DNA from: Plasmodium brasilianum
Lineage: Eukaryota > Apicomplexa > Aconoidasida > Haemosporida > Plasmodiidae
Length of the DNA: 64,000 bases
Reading direction: 5' to 3'
Assembly (NCBI RefSeq): GCF_023973825.1
Contig: NC_090124.1
Location: 1,146,501-1,210,500, forward strand
The position numbers and the translations under genes are program-made. Shown here piece after piece: positions 53,692 through 64,000 of this stretch. The notes under the pieces were generated by a model, which was not told where the DNA came from, ran no database searches, and saw only the letters and a program-made list of their open reading frames with translations. Numbering within the stretch: position 1 is the first letter of the stretch; every line of letters starts with the position of its first letter.

Positions 53692-56600
53692 ATGACTATT
53701 AAGGAGAGTCACCTAATTCTTTTTTCCCTCTTCCTTCTGATTAAACTTTTATCTCTGGGTAATTATGCATGAGTTCATCAAGGTGCACATGTTTGTGTGT
53801 TTGGGTGTTTACTTGTCTATGTATTTGTATATATGTTTGCCCGTATATTCGTGCGTGCATATGTTTTAATTTGAAATTATAAAATGGAACCAAGTTTTTA
53901 TAAGATTAATCATTTTTTTTTTTTTTTTTTCTAAATTTATTATAGAATATGTACCTTTTCTGAACAAAATTGAAGGTAAAAAAATGAGGAGGACATGAAG
54001 GCTAACTTGCATAAAATGTGCGAGGAGTTTTAGAAGCATATTAGAATGAAATGTGAATAGTTGTAATTTATATATATATAAGATAGCAGAAAAATATGCA
54101 TACATATATACGTGTGTACATATATATATATATATATGTATGTATATGCCCACTAATTTATGACAAAGAGTAAGCGACATTTGACATCCTCACTTTTCTG
54201 ATATCGCCTGTTTAAATAAGACCGAGAATTTTTCTACAAAACGCTTGATATTAACTCATGTTACTAAAAATGCATTATGTTGTAGATGAATTGGATGAAC
54301 ATTTTAACTTGCTTTTATAATAATTTCAATAAGTGTACGTCTCAATCTGTGCATACTGCATGTATATATATCCTCATTATATATATATATACATATATTT
54401 ATGTATATGTATATAATATTTAGGCCTTTCTCCCTTGAATAGTGTTAACCTATGTAAGCAAAAATGAATTAATCTGCTTAGGACACAAAAAAAAAAAAAA
54501 AATAGGAAAATTCTACATTTAACACAAACTAAAAATCACAATTGGGGTTAACAGTATGCTTTTTTTTTTTTTTTTTTTTTCTTTTGATTTTTCCTCTTCA
54601 TTAATTTTAAATGAATCATCAGTATTAGTCGGTTGTCCAAGGAGAGGTATATACTGCAGTAAATGTACCGAATTATATACATTTACATTTATATATTCAT
54701 AGTTACATGCTTATACATACATACATACATGAATACACACGCACATGCGTACGTTCATTGTGATCAGATGTATACGTCAGTAAATGCATGTGAACATAAG
54801 CGAAAACAACTAATCAAACATGCAAATTTTTCCTTTTTTATTTTTCTGCTTATGCAACCATATAAACAGAACGAGTCCTTTCCTTCAGTAAAAATTCCCA
54901 AAAAAATAAAATAAAGTTCTATATGCATATTATCTAAACAGCTGCACTGTAATTGTAATAATGCATGTTAACATGAATATTTTTTATAAATTTATTATTA
55001 TAATTTCATTTCCAGACCCTCAGTCTTCTGCCGAAACGGGTGAACGAGAAAAAACCAAAAAAAAAAAAATAAATCAAAAAAATGAAAAAAAAATTGCAAC
55101 TGATTTTGTTTTGATGAAATAACTATAAAACATGAGATAATATTTTAATCTTTTTTATTTTATCTTTCTAACAACATTTTCAGGATCTCAACCTTCTACG
55201 CGCAGTGCAGGTGAATGAGAAAAAAGAAAAAAAAAAAAATAATAAATCAAAATAATGAAAAAAAAATTGCCATTGATTTTGTTTTAATGAAATAATTGTA
55301 AATTATGCGATACTGTTACTATATTAATCTTTTTTTGTTCTATCATTTTATTTGCATGTACAGACCCTCAACCTTCTACGAGCAGAGCAGGTGAATGATA
55401 AAAAAACCATCATCAAAATATCTTTATAAAAATATGTGTAAATGTAATTGTAAAACAAGAGATATTGTATTCATCTACTTCATTTTTTCCTTCCACCCAT
55501 ATTTTCAGACCCTCAACCTTCTACGAGCAGAGAGAGTAAACCAAATAAATTCAATTATAAAAAATTCTAAAAAAAGTAAAATATGTGTTAAAATAATTGT
55601 ATAACGAAAGATATTGTATTAATCTTTTTTTATTTTATCATTTTAATCGCATACATTCAGACCCTTTGCCTTCAACCAGTGCAGCAAGTAAAAGAAAAAA
55701 TACTATTATAAAAATATATCTTTTTTAAAATGTGTGTGTAAAAAAAAATATTTGAAAAACAAGAGATGTTGTATTTATGTTTTTTTATTTTTTCTTTCTA
55801 ACATCATTATAACATCATTATCAGATCCTTGGCTCTCCACCAGCAGAGATGGTAAAAGAGAAAACGAAAAAAAAAAAAAAAATTAAATTATAAAATTATG
55901 TCTTTTCTAAAAATGTGTGTAAAAAATAATTACAAAACAAGTAACATCATTTTCATCCATTTTTCCAATATTTTAAATGCATTAACAGAATCTTTTTCTT
56001 TTAGTAGAATAGTAGGTAAACCAGAAATCGTAATCAAAAACACGTTTTGTTAAAAATGTGTGTTAAAGTATTTTTTGAACAAATGATACTATATTTATTT
56101 TATTTTTTTTTTTTTTTCTGGTGTATGTTTAGAGCCCTTGTCCACAGTAAATGGTGAGAGTTACCACAAAAGCGGATCTACGCTAGCAATTAATAAATAG
56201 ACAAACATATAAGCAAACGAATAAGCAAACGAATAAGCAAACGAATTAACGAACAAATAAATATACAGTTAAATGAAAATAATCCTAACTAAAAAAAAAA
56301 AAAAAAATTATCTCTATTTTTATCCTTTTTTGACATATTTCTAATTTATCATTAGATCCCTCATTAGATCCCTCATTAGATACCTCATTAGATCTCTCAA
56401 GTATTGAAACATAACACAGAGATACACTAACTTACGTTTGCTCTAATTTGAAATATAAAACTAAGAAAAATATATATATACATGAAGGAATATAAAGATG
56501 TTTTGTTATCTTTTCTTTATCTTTATTATAAATATTTTCAAGCTCGTACATAGTAGCACTTACATAGGCCCAACCGTTAAATATGTCTACGTATAAAAGG

Positions 56601-59600
56601 GTGTATACATATGTTACATACATACGTACATATATACATTTATATATATGTGTATATATAAGAGGCTCAACAGAGGCTCTCTCCTAATGCTGCACGGAAA
56701 TAAGCTAGTTTATAAATGCATAAACACATAATTACACACTTTTCATTCCTTTGTAACATGAACATGCTACTTCTCCTTTGACATAAGATCATATTTCTTA
56801 CGGGGTAATTAATATTAATATGCTAACATAATTTTATTATTATTTTTTTTTAAAAGAAAAACAAACTTATTTATAATTTCCTTTTTCTCTTCTTAATTTT
56901 TTTAGAATGGTATAACAAGTGAAAACAAAATGATACACAAATATTTTACCTAAATTAAACATAAAAAAATAACAACAATAAAAGAAGACGGAAATATGAG
57001 GACACAAAAAAAAAAAAAAAAGAAAGAAAATTTTTTTACAATTAATTTTTGTGTAATATATACATATATATATATTAGCACTACGAGTGTTGTAGTGTTA
57101 CATAGAAAATCTTATTAAAAGAAGAACCAATTTTTTTTGTTTCCTCACGCGCTTATATATCTCTTTTTTTCGTCGTTTGGAACATCTGTTGTTCATATCG
57201 TTCCTGTGTTTACCTAACCGTTTCTTAAATTAACTTAATGCATATGTTGAAGCCGAAAAAAAAAAAAAAAATAGAGGAAATTACGCGGAATGGGAATTTA
57301 AAAAAATGCACATAAAAATGATACAGTTCTGAGAGAAAATAATTTGTTTCTACATATTTCATTTGTATAAAAATCGTCTTAACACTTTATATTATCATGA
57401 CAACTATTATTACTTTACAGTGTGGAATTATAGAGATAGTAATTCTTCAAAGGGACTATTACACAATTGTTTAGACAGCATAATAGATATCGATGTAGCA
57501 AATTATTATTCAGGGGAACAAAATGAGCCAACTGAAGAGGTGAGATTCGGCATTTCTGCTTTTATATGACTACTGTTGGAGGGAAGCTTGGTCGGCTGAT
57601 TGTTCGTTCGGTCATTCGGTCGTCTATTCGTTAGTATTTCTTTTTGTTTGTGCTTCTATTTGTCTGTGCTTCTGCCTGCCCGCCTATTTTCTCCCCATTT
57701 TTCACGCGTCGATTTTTCTCCAACCTTTTTTTTTTTTTTTTTTTTTTTTTCTTTCATTTAAACCCACCTTAATTTCGCTCCTTCATTCTTATTCCAAGGA
57801 AGGAAGAATAAGAGGAGACCAATCAATGGATGAGCTGTGCATAAAAAATTATGTACTGAGGGCAAATCAAATGATGCATAGTGATATGATAACAAAGGAT
57901 GAAGCATATTTAGAAATATGTAAAAGTTGTAGACATTTGTTTAAAGAAATAAGAGAATGCTTAAGAGATTCTGTTAGCTTAGTATTAAACAAAGATGGTA
58001 GGATAAGTGGGAAGTGAGCAAACAGCCGTGCTATTCTTATGTACGCATGCAAAAATAAGCATCCAATTTTTTCATTTGAATATTGTATGCCCCATTTAAA
58101 GATTACATTTGTCATTTGAACATTACATTTTCCTTTTTTTTCTCTTGCATAATAGTGATTATGGTTCCCATTTTAGGCCTAAAATACGATAGAAAGAGTT
58201 CGACATTAAAAGGAAAAAATACTATAAAGCGGGCATACGCAAATAAGCATACGCAAACATACATAAATGAATATAAATGTAGAACAAACACCAGTATATA
58301 CACGCGAGGGATTTTTCGCATGCTCAAAAAAAGTGCCAGTTGTTAATTATTTATAAAATTTTCCTTTTTTCATAGGCATGTCTAATAAGCTGCTAGTAAT
58401 TAACCATACAGTAACTTACATCCTCTCAAAGCTAGTGGTCAGTCTTATAGACCTAGAGTCATATAACGAAGAACAACTGAGCTTTACATGTGAATCGTTA
58501 TATTTTAAACTATATGAAGATATTAGTAAGAAGTTATGGATGTTACCTGATGATATGGGATCATATGATAAAGACATTACAGAATACAAAACTGAATTCC
58601 GAAAAATATTTATGTCTCCAAAAAGGAAAATAGTTGATGCATCATATAATTGTAGGAATTTATTACATACCATACATCGTGTTAATTTTATAAATAATGT
58701 GTTAATACAGAAAACGAAAGAATCATATTTAAAAAATAAAAGTTGTATATTACAAGGGGAAACACCTGTAAACTACCCTTTTTTTAATTTCATGAGAGTA
58801 GACACATATTCGAGTAATCGCGCGAAGAAAATATATGACTTTTGTTACTATAACTATATATTTATAGATGGTATCAAGATAATATATAAAGATGAATATA
58901 ATAGTGTAATCTTAAAAAAAAAAAATAATTTAGAATTATTCTATTTACGAAATAGAGAGTATATAAAAAATGTTTGTGCTATACATATAATTACAACCAT
59001 ATCTTGGTTTCTTAATCAAATTAATATTGGTATGTATAATAAAAATAAAAACAGTAGAGAATTATTTAGAGAAAAGTTTACACCATATAATATACAATAT
59101 ATTATTCGCTCTATTTATAATTATAAAAGTTACTACAAAGGAGATGTACTTGAAATGTGTGCAGAAAGTATGATTCATAATATTAAACTAGTTGATTCCA
59201 TAATAGAAGACTATTATAACACAGAAAATGCTCTTATAACACAAAATATAACGTTCACTGATTTAATTAAATATACCGAATTGTCCATATTAAAATATAA
59301 ATTAAAGGAAGCAATGGGAAGGTACGATGAGAACTTAACTACTGAAATTGCAAAAGAAAATGCATTGAAAAATCAAGAAAATGAAAATATTTCTTGCCTT
59401 ATGAAAATCCTTTCTAACGAAATGAACACACAAATTTCTTTATTATCACACTCTCATTTAAGAACACTAATGCTAAAAAATTATGATAGGTATAAAGATA
59501 AAAATGAACAAATATTCGAGTTCAAAAACTTGTATTTCTGCACCTCCCCTGGGGAGCATTTTGTTCGAAAAATATTTGCTACCCGAATTAATTACATAAT

Positions 59601-59616
59601 TAGATTCCATAGGTGA
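53692..59616 (+). CDS. Secreted protein encoded by 16 exons, including a tandem mini-exon array
   Basis: Exon 1 (53692-53758) encodes a signal peptide (MTIKESHLILFSLFLLIKLL). Twelve tiny exons follow, all with phase 1 at both ends: 53946-53975, 54424-54453, 54623-54646, 55016-55039, 55184-55210, 55364-55390, 55509-55535, 55661-55687, 55825-55851, 55989-56015, 56133-56153 and 56356-56400. Six of them are exactly 27 nt and encode DPQPSTSRA-like nonapeptides. Exons 57421-57539, 57799-57997 and 58376-59616 then encode a helical C-terminal domain of about 510 residues with scattered cysteines (ELCIKNYV, ICKSCRHLFKEIRECL, SPGEHF). The total is 1962 nt, exactly 654 codons, which supports the model. 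There is no membrane anchor at the end. I do not recognise the family. A secreted or rhoptry/vacuole protein is a reasonable inference. The first exons and the junction into 57421 are the least certain parts. Confidence 0.75.
55016..56153 (+). repeat. Tandem array of about 160-bp exon-intron units
   Basis: Eight mini-exons start at 55016, 55184, 55364, 55509, 55661, 55825, 55989 and 56133, so the unit pitch is 168, 180, 145, 152, 164, 164 and 144 bp. The introns are also related: many begin gtgaatga or gtaaaag plus an A-tract, pass through 'aaataattgtaaaacaagagatattgtattaatctttttttatttta', and end in a pyrimidine stretch and cag. The duplication unit therefore includes both exon and intron. 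Confidence 0.85.
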
Positions 59617-60570
59617 TTACAGCATAGGGGTCTCATTCGGCTTAGCGTGGTGTAAGGTGATACTACCTACTTTTGCGTCGTTTTTCTTCACCTTTCTTTA
59701 TTTTGTTTAGCTTCCTCTCACTTTGCCACATAGCATGCTTTCTTTTTTCTTTTTTTTTTTATTTTTCATTTTTATTTTTATATTCATTTTTATTTTTATA
59801 TTCATTTTTATTTTTATTTCCATTTTTATTTCCCTTTGCCTGAGTTATTTGTGTGAATGTGGAGCGTGAGTATTTACGTATATACAAATATATAGGCAAA
59901 TAACCACGTATAGTTGTTCCATAGGGAAACAATTAATTTTATGCGCTGCAAGTTTGTCTTGTCATGCCTTTTTTTTTTTTTTTTTTTTTCGTTCTTTTCG
60001 TTTATTTTTCATTTTTGCTTTTGTTTTGTTCACCTCGATTTTGAAAACGTTTGTGTTTGTGTATCGTGTATGTTCATATACATGCATGTTAATATAGATG
60101 TATATTTAAATATATACACATGTAAAGACACCAATAAAGACGAATTTAATTGAAATGCAACAACATGTACCAATTCAGTGTGATTAAAATGAGAGAAAAA
60201 AAAAAATAATAGAGTAGCTAAAAAAAATAATTCTAAACTATTCACTTAAATTACCTCCAAAAAGCTGTAAATAAAAAAAAAAAAAAAAAAAAAATTAAAT
60301 TAAAAATAATAATAAAATTAAAATTAAAAACAGAATTAAAATTAGAATTAGAATTAAAAATAAAAATAAAATAATAAATAAATTTGAAATTCAAATTAAA
60401 ATCAAAACTATTAAAGTTTAGCTTGAAAAAAAGAATAATGCCCCTCCGTTTTTGCTTAAGTAATTATGCAAAACGCGAATTCCAAATAAAAAAAAAAAAA
60501 AAAAAAATGTGAAAAATAGAGATTAATTAAAGAGCTCCTATTTGTATTACTACATACACATACACATATA

Positions 60571-60613
<43 letters not shown>

Positions 60614-60827
60614 CGCATTGTAAGCAAATGAACATCGTTCATTTGTAATAGTATAATAAAATGTAGGCATTAACAGCTTCTCCTGTGTTGCTTATGAAGA
60701 ATTCATTTTGCATAAAAAATCTCTTGATACATATGTTTGTGACCCATTCACATTTTTATATATTAACGTGTTAATATACTACCTTTTCATTTTTTTTAAA
60801 TATTTTAATGTGTTAAAATTATACAAA
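59617..60827. promoter_or_regulatory. Upstream region of the PIG-L gene
   Basis: It contains tttttatttttatattcat repeats (59758-59830), a poly-T tract (59969-59988), poly-A tracts (60271-60294, 60488-60507), a 'aaaattaaaattagaatt' stretch (60295-60400) and a (ta)n run (60561-60610). No other gene is seen. Confidence 0.5.
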
Positions 60828-62305
60828 ATGCATTGCATAGTATTTGCAAACATATTTTTGATGATAGCACTTGCGTATTATGTTCGACATCACCATTTAG
60901 ATATTAAAAAAGATAATTTTTTGAATGTAGTACAAGAGGGGGGAAATATTAGTTTAATTATTGCACACCCAGATGATGAAGTCATGTTTTTTTTTCCAAC
61001 GCTAAAATTATTATTTGATAAAAAAAAAAAAAAGAACTTTTTCTTTTTTCTCTTTCAAATGGGAATTATTATGGAAAGGGAAAAATTAGAGAAAAAGAAT
61101 TATTTAATGTTTGGTCATACCTAGGGGGAGAGAAAAATAATTGTGAAATTTTGGATGACGACCAAATACAGGACAGCTGGAATTTCTGGGATGAACAACA
61201 TCTTGCGAACGTTTTAACAGACTACTGCTCCAAGCGCAACATAAAACTGGTAAATTTAAGGCGCTACTTGTGGATATCCATATGCGCATGTTTGACTACA
61301 TATTAGTTTGTATATTTTTGTGCGCGTTTGCTTGTACATGGTAGTTTGCACGTTTGCATGTGCATGATAATGTGCTCGTTTGCGTGTACTTATGAGTATG
61401 AAAGAGATAAAACGAATACATTTTGTTATTAGGTTTTAACCTTTGACAAATATGGAGTATCAGGACACCCAAATCACATAAGCATTTACAACAGCGCGCG
61501 GTAATGTGGCTAGTGGACGCAAGTGTATATATATATACATACAGATGTACATATTAATAAGCACGTATACATGTCCACACTCCTATATACGGGGGGGGGT
61601 TAGACTCTCATATTTGATTTTTCATTTTTAGGTTATTATCAAAAACGAAAGATGTAAAAGTTTTTACTTTAAATTCAGCTAATTTAATACCTAAATATTT
61701 GGGATTCTATTCTTTACCTTTTATTTTACACACTAAGTACCTTTCTAAATTTTTAAAATATTGAACACTTTTTTTCATTTTCACAAAATGCGAGCCATTA
61801 TTATTTTTCTCTTTTTTGTTGCCTACTTTTATTAGATTTCTTATTACCGCCTTTAATCCTTTTTTGTTGATGAGGTGAAAAAATAAAACTCAAAAAAAAA
61901 AAAAAAAATATATGGCGTTATTTGGCTATTTAACTATTGAGCTATTTTTCTAATATGTTATTATGCTATTTTTCTATTTAACAATTTTTCTCTTTTTTTT
62001 TTTTTTTTTCGTTTTTCTTCCCTTTTAACAGATTAATGACCCTATACAAATCGCAGTTTGCCCATTATCGTATGCTATTTTGTCTAATTTCGCAGTACTA
62101 TATCAAATCACTTGAAGACCAGCTATTTGGTCTAAATGGCTTTTACGCATTGCTTCGTTGTTGTTATTATATGTGAATTTATTTATGTTTGCCTACATAT
62201 TCACATGAGCAAATATCGATGCACTAATACCAATGTGTACGTTTTTCTTTTCCCCTTTACAGGTATGCCTATTTTAATAGTTTTAACTTATTAAATGAGG
62301 TATAA
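60828..62305 (+). CDS. PIGL: N-acetylglucosaminyl-phosphatidylinositol de-N-acetylase (PIG-L), with a frame break
   Basis: This enzyme performs the second step of GPI-anchor synthesis at the ER, removing acetate from GlcNAc-PI. Exons: 60828-61249, 61433-61500, 61632-61736, 62032-62094 and 62263-62305. Features: an N-terminal membrane anchor (IVFANIFLMIALAYYV), the metal-binding AHPDDE motif (about residue 45), SNGNYYGKGKIREKEL, FDKYGVSGHPNHISIY with the second metal-binding HPNH, SANLIPKYLGFYSLPF, and the C-terminal SQFAHYRMLF...YFNSFNLLNEV. In exon 1 the frame carrying HPDDE does not connect with the frame carrying SNGNYYG: it is one base out across the run of 14 A after GAT at about 61017-61033. 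With one extra base there the total would be 702 nt (234 codons). No other defect is seen. A sequencing or assembly length error in the homopolymer is the likeliest explanation; a recent pseudogene is the alternative. Confidence 0.88.
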
Positions 62306-64000
62306 TGGTATATTATTTTAATTTTTTAAAATTAAAAAATTTGCAAAAAATAAAATTATTTATTCAAAATTTGTGAGTATTATATTTACTTGTAAAAATT
62401 GTAAAAATGTATGAGCGGTTTTGAGTATGGATATATTGGTATATACCTAATACATACATACTACATAAGTGTATATATATATATATATATATATGTAAAA
62501 AATATGCATCCATAGAATTTGTGTAGTATTCTTTTAACAGTATATTTTGTAAGTATAATATATATACCTACTCCCTTTTTTTCTTTTTTTTTCCAAATTT
62601 ATTTTAAATTATATACGCAATGATTAATTGATGAAATATCATCATTTTATATCAAACATATACGTAAACATATCTATATATATATATATATATATGTACG
62701 TACATATGCATTTGTATGTATATACTATATAAACGTTTTGTTAAAAAAGTATGTTACTACTGTATTTAAAACGAAAAAAAAAAAAAATAGAAAAAGTGAT
62801 GTAAAAAATGTAAATAGAAAAAAAAAAAAAAAAAAAAAAAAAGCGGGTAGTTGCATTTAAAATAAGCATTTTTTTTTTTCTTTTTGTTTGAAAAAAGAAA
62901 AAAAAAAAATGACAATATAATAAAATATTTATAAAAAATAAATAAAAAAAATAGAAATCATTTAAAAAAATTCGTATTTATCTTCTTAAAGAGAAGATAA
63001 AAGTATAATACAAATATTGGTTTTCCATGCCCAAATTAAATGTTTTAAAAATACCGTTAGATATTTTATTAACGTACTTTTCCACACATAATAATCGGTT
63101 ATTATAATATAAATAAACTTCCCAACGGTGGCTTAAATGAAAATATAACTTCCCTAGCTTATTACAGATACACGAGTAATGTATGTAAATGTACATATGC
63201 ACGTATGCTCATTCGTGCATATGTGTGTATGTGTCTATATACCTATAATGCATTATTTAATAAAGTGTGTTCATATATATAACTAATTTTCATAAAAATG
63301 ACAAGAAACACATGCAAAGCGGAATTACTGCTAAAGGGCATACATACTTATCTATTTTAACACGCCCATATTCTGTATTATGCTGCACACCACTGTGTAC
63401 TTCAAATACTTAAGTATACATATATATTAATTTAAATTTCATATAATTTCTGTCTTCATGTTGAGCTAAAAATGTACATATAACGAAATTTATTTGTGCT
63501 CCTTTAAAAAAAAAAAAAAAAAAAAATACTACTTCGAATATTGATATTATTTCCTCTATACATATTCACTTAATACATGTATATAATCCTCTTATACACA
63601 TGTCCCTAAAATATCTCCAAGTAAGGTAAGAAAATATTATGGTGTACATTTTCCCATCATTTGTTCTCTCGTCTGTTCCAATCCGTTCCACTCTATTATC
63701 AATTCGCAGTTCAAAATACTCTGTTCTTTGTTTTGTTTTCAATTTCCCTTTTTTTTTTTTTTTTTTTTTTTTTTTGCGATTCTAATTCGTTTACTTAATA
63801 TGCTGTTTACACCGGTATTAGCGCTACGAAATGTCAGCACTGCATAAATATTAATACTACAAAATTCTGTTAAATATACAATGAAAAATAATAATGGGGA
63901 ATGAGGAAAAGGTGTAACGGTATGACCTTCTCTTCATAAAAATTGTTTACGTATGTACTAGCCCCTTAAGTAATAGCGATTTATAAAAAATTAACCCCAT
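62306..64000. other. Right-edge region, mostly non-coding
   Basis: It contains (ta)n runs (62468-62491, 62676-62695), poly-A tracts (62817-62842, 63505-63526) and poly-T tracts (63749-63775). On the minus strand at 62978-63202 there is a coding-like segment (see separate entry). Nothing else is supported up to the end of the window. Confidence 0.45.
62978..63165 (-). CDS. Possible last exon of an unidentified gene
   Basis: The minus-strand frame reads LGKLYFHLSHRWEVYLYYNN, then RLLCVEKYVNKISNGIF and NLGMENQYLYYTFIFSLRR to a stop. This has better protein character than the surrounding AT-rich DNA. An 'ag' just before the Leu codon (near 63166) could be an acceptor. Short open stretches upstream (about 63280-63350, reading SSNSALHVFLVIFMKISYIY) could be an earlier exon, but I cannot find a phase-consistent donor. 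No family is recognised. Confidence 0.3.

Noticed and set aside
56906..56918. A 13-nt exon (aatggtataacaa) after a good acceptor
   Set aside because: Its length would break the phase into the exon at 57421, which is consistent without it.
57363..57420. Start codon and upstream part of the frame before 57421
   Set aside because: This part is intron: a clear ttactttacag acceptor at 57420 joins in phase to the previous mini-exon.
1..64000. tRNA, rRNA or snRNA genes
   Set aside because: I looked for compact GC-rich segments with cloverleaf or U-RNA landmarks; only the 33.1-33.4 kb island and the short 51.2 kb segment stand out, and neither matches these classes by eye.
1..64000. Transposons or viral insertions
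   Set aside because: No transposase, reverse transcriptase or terminal repeats seen, in line with Plasmodium genomes generally.

Overview
This window is nuclear DNA of a malaria parasite (Plasmodium). The evidence is extreme A+T richness with long poly-A/poly-T tracts, asparagine/lysine-rich proteins, short AT-rich introns with GT..AG ends, low-complexity insertions inside otherwise conserved enzymes, and a Plasmodium-type gene set: an apicoplast-type FabB/F, two tandem sphingomyelin synthases and a GPI-anchor PIG-L de-N-acetylase. The order (FabB/F, poly(A) polymerase, family-A DNA polymerase, sphingomyelin synthase pair, PIG-L) matches what I remember of P. falciparum chromosome 6. That is from memory and was not checked. 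The intergenic composition looks more like a P. malariae/P. ovale-type genome than P. falciparum, but I cannot fix the species.

Layout. 1-7.2 kb: the last exon of the ketoacyl-ACP synthase (+), a divergent RNase PH-fold exosome subunit (+), and, convergent with it, a nine-exon membrane-anchored short-chain dehydrogenase (-) with a TATG microsatellite in its last intron. 8.6-13.5 kb: a 1.6-kaa protein resembling the NatB auxiliary subunit. 15.1-20.0 kb: a repeat-rich basic protein (-), a promoter-like stretch with three GAACGTTC palindromes, and a clearly decayed coiled-coil gene (-). 20.9-24.3 kb: a small conserved-looking protein (+) and poly(A) polymerase (-). 24.3-27.6 kb: gene-free, with two large minisatellites. 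27.6-31.6 kb: a polytopic membrane protein (-) and a secreted asparagine-rich protein (+). 32.8-33.4 kb: a long polypyrimidine tract followed by a GC-rich island, probably a structured non-coding RNA gene. 33.6-37.8 kb: DNA polymerase of family A. 38-45.2 kb: an acidic coiled-coil protein, two tandem sphingomyelin synthases (one intronless, one with three exons) and a small acidic protein, all on the minus strand. 47.6-51.1 kb: a ten-exon coiled-coil gene resembling GAS8/DRC4. 53.7-59.6 kb: a sixteen-exon secreted-protein gene whose N-terminal third is built from tandemly duplicated exon-intron units of about 160 bp. 60.8-62.3 kb: five-exon PIG-L with one frame break in a poly-A tract.

The genes are not an operon; each is probably transcribed on its own. 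Shared themes are lipid metabolism (FabB/F, dehydrogenase, sphingomyelin synthases, PIG-L) and RNA processing (exosome subunit, poly(A) polymerase). The strongest candidates for something new are the mini-exon array gene, the GC-rich RNA candidate, the decayed coiled-coil gene and the palindrome cluster.

Exon coordinates were worked out by hand from reading frame, splice-site consensus and phase. Where the summed exon length is a multiple of three, this is stated as an internal check.
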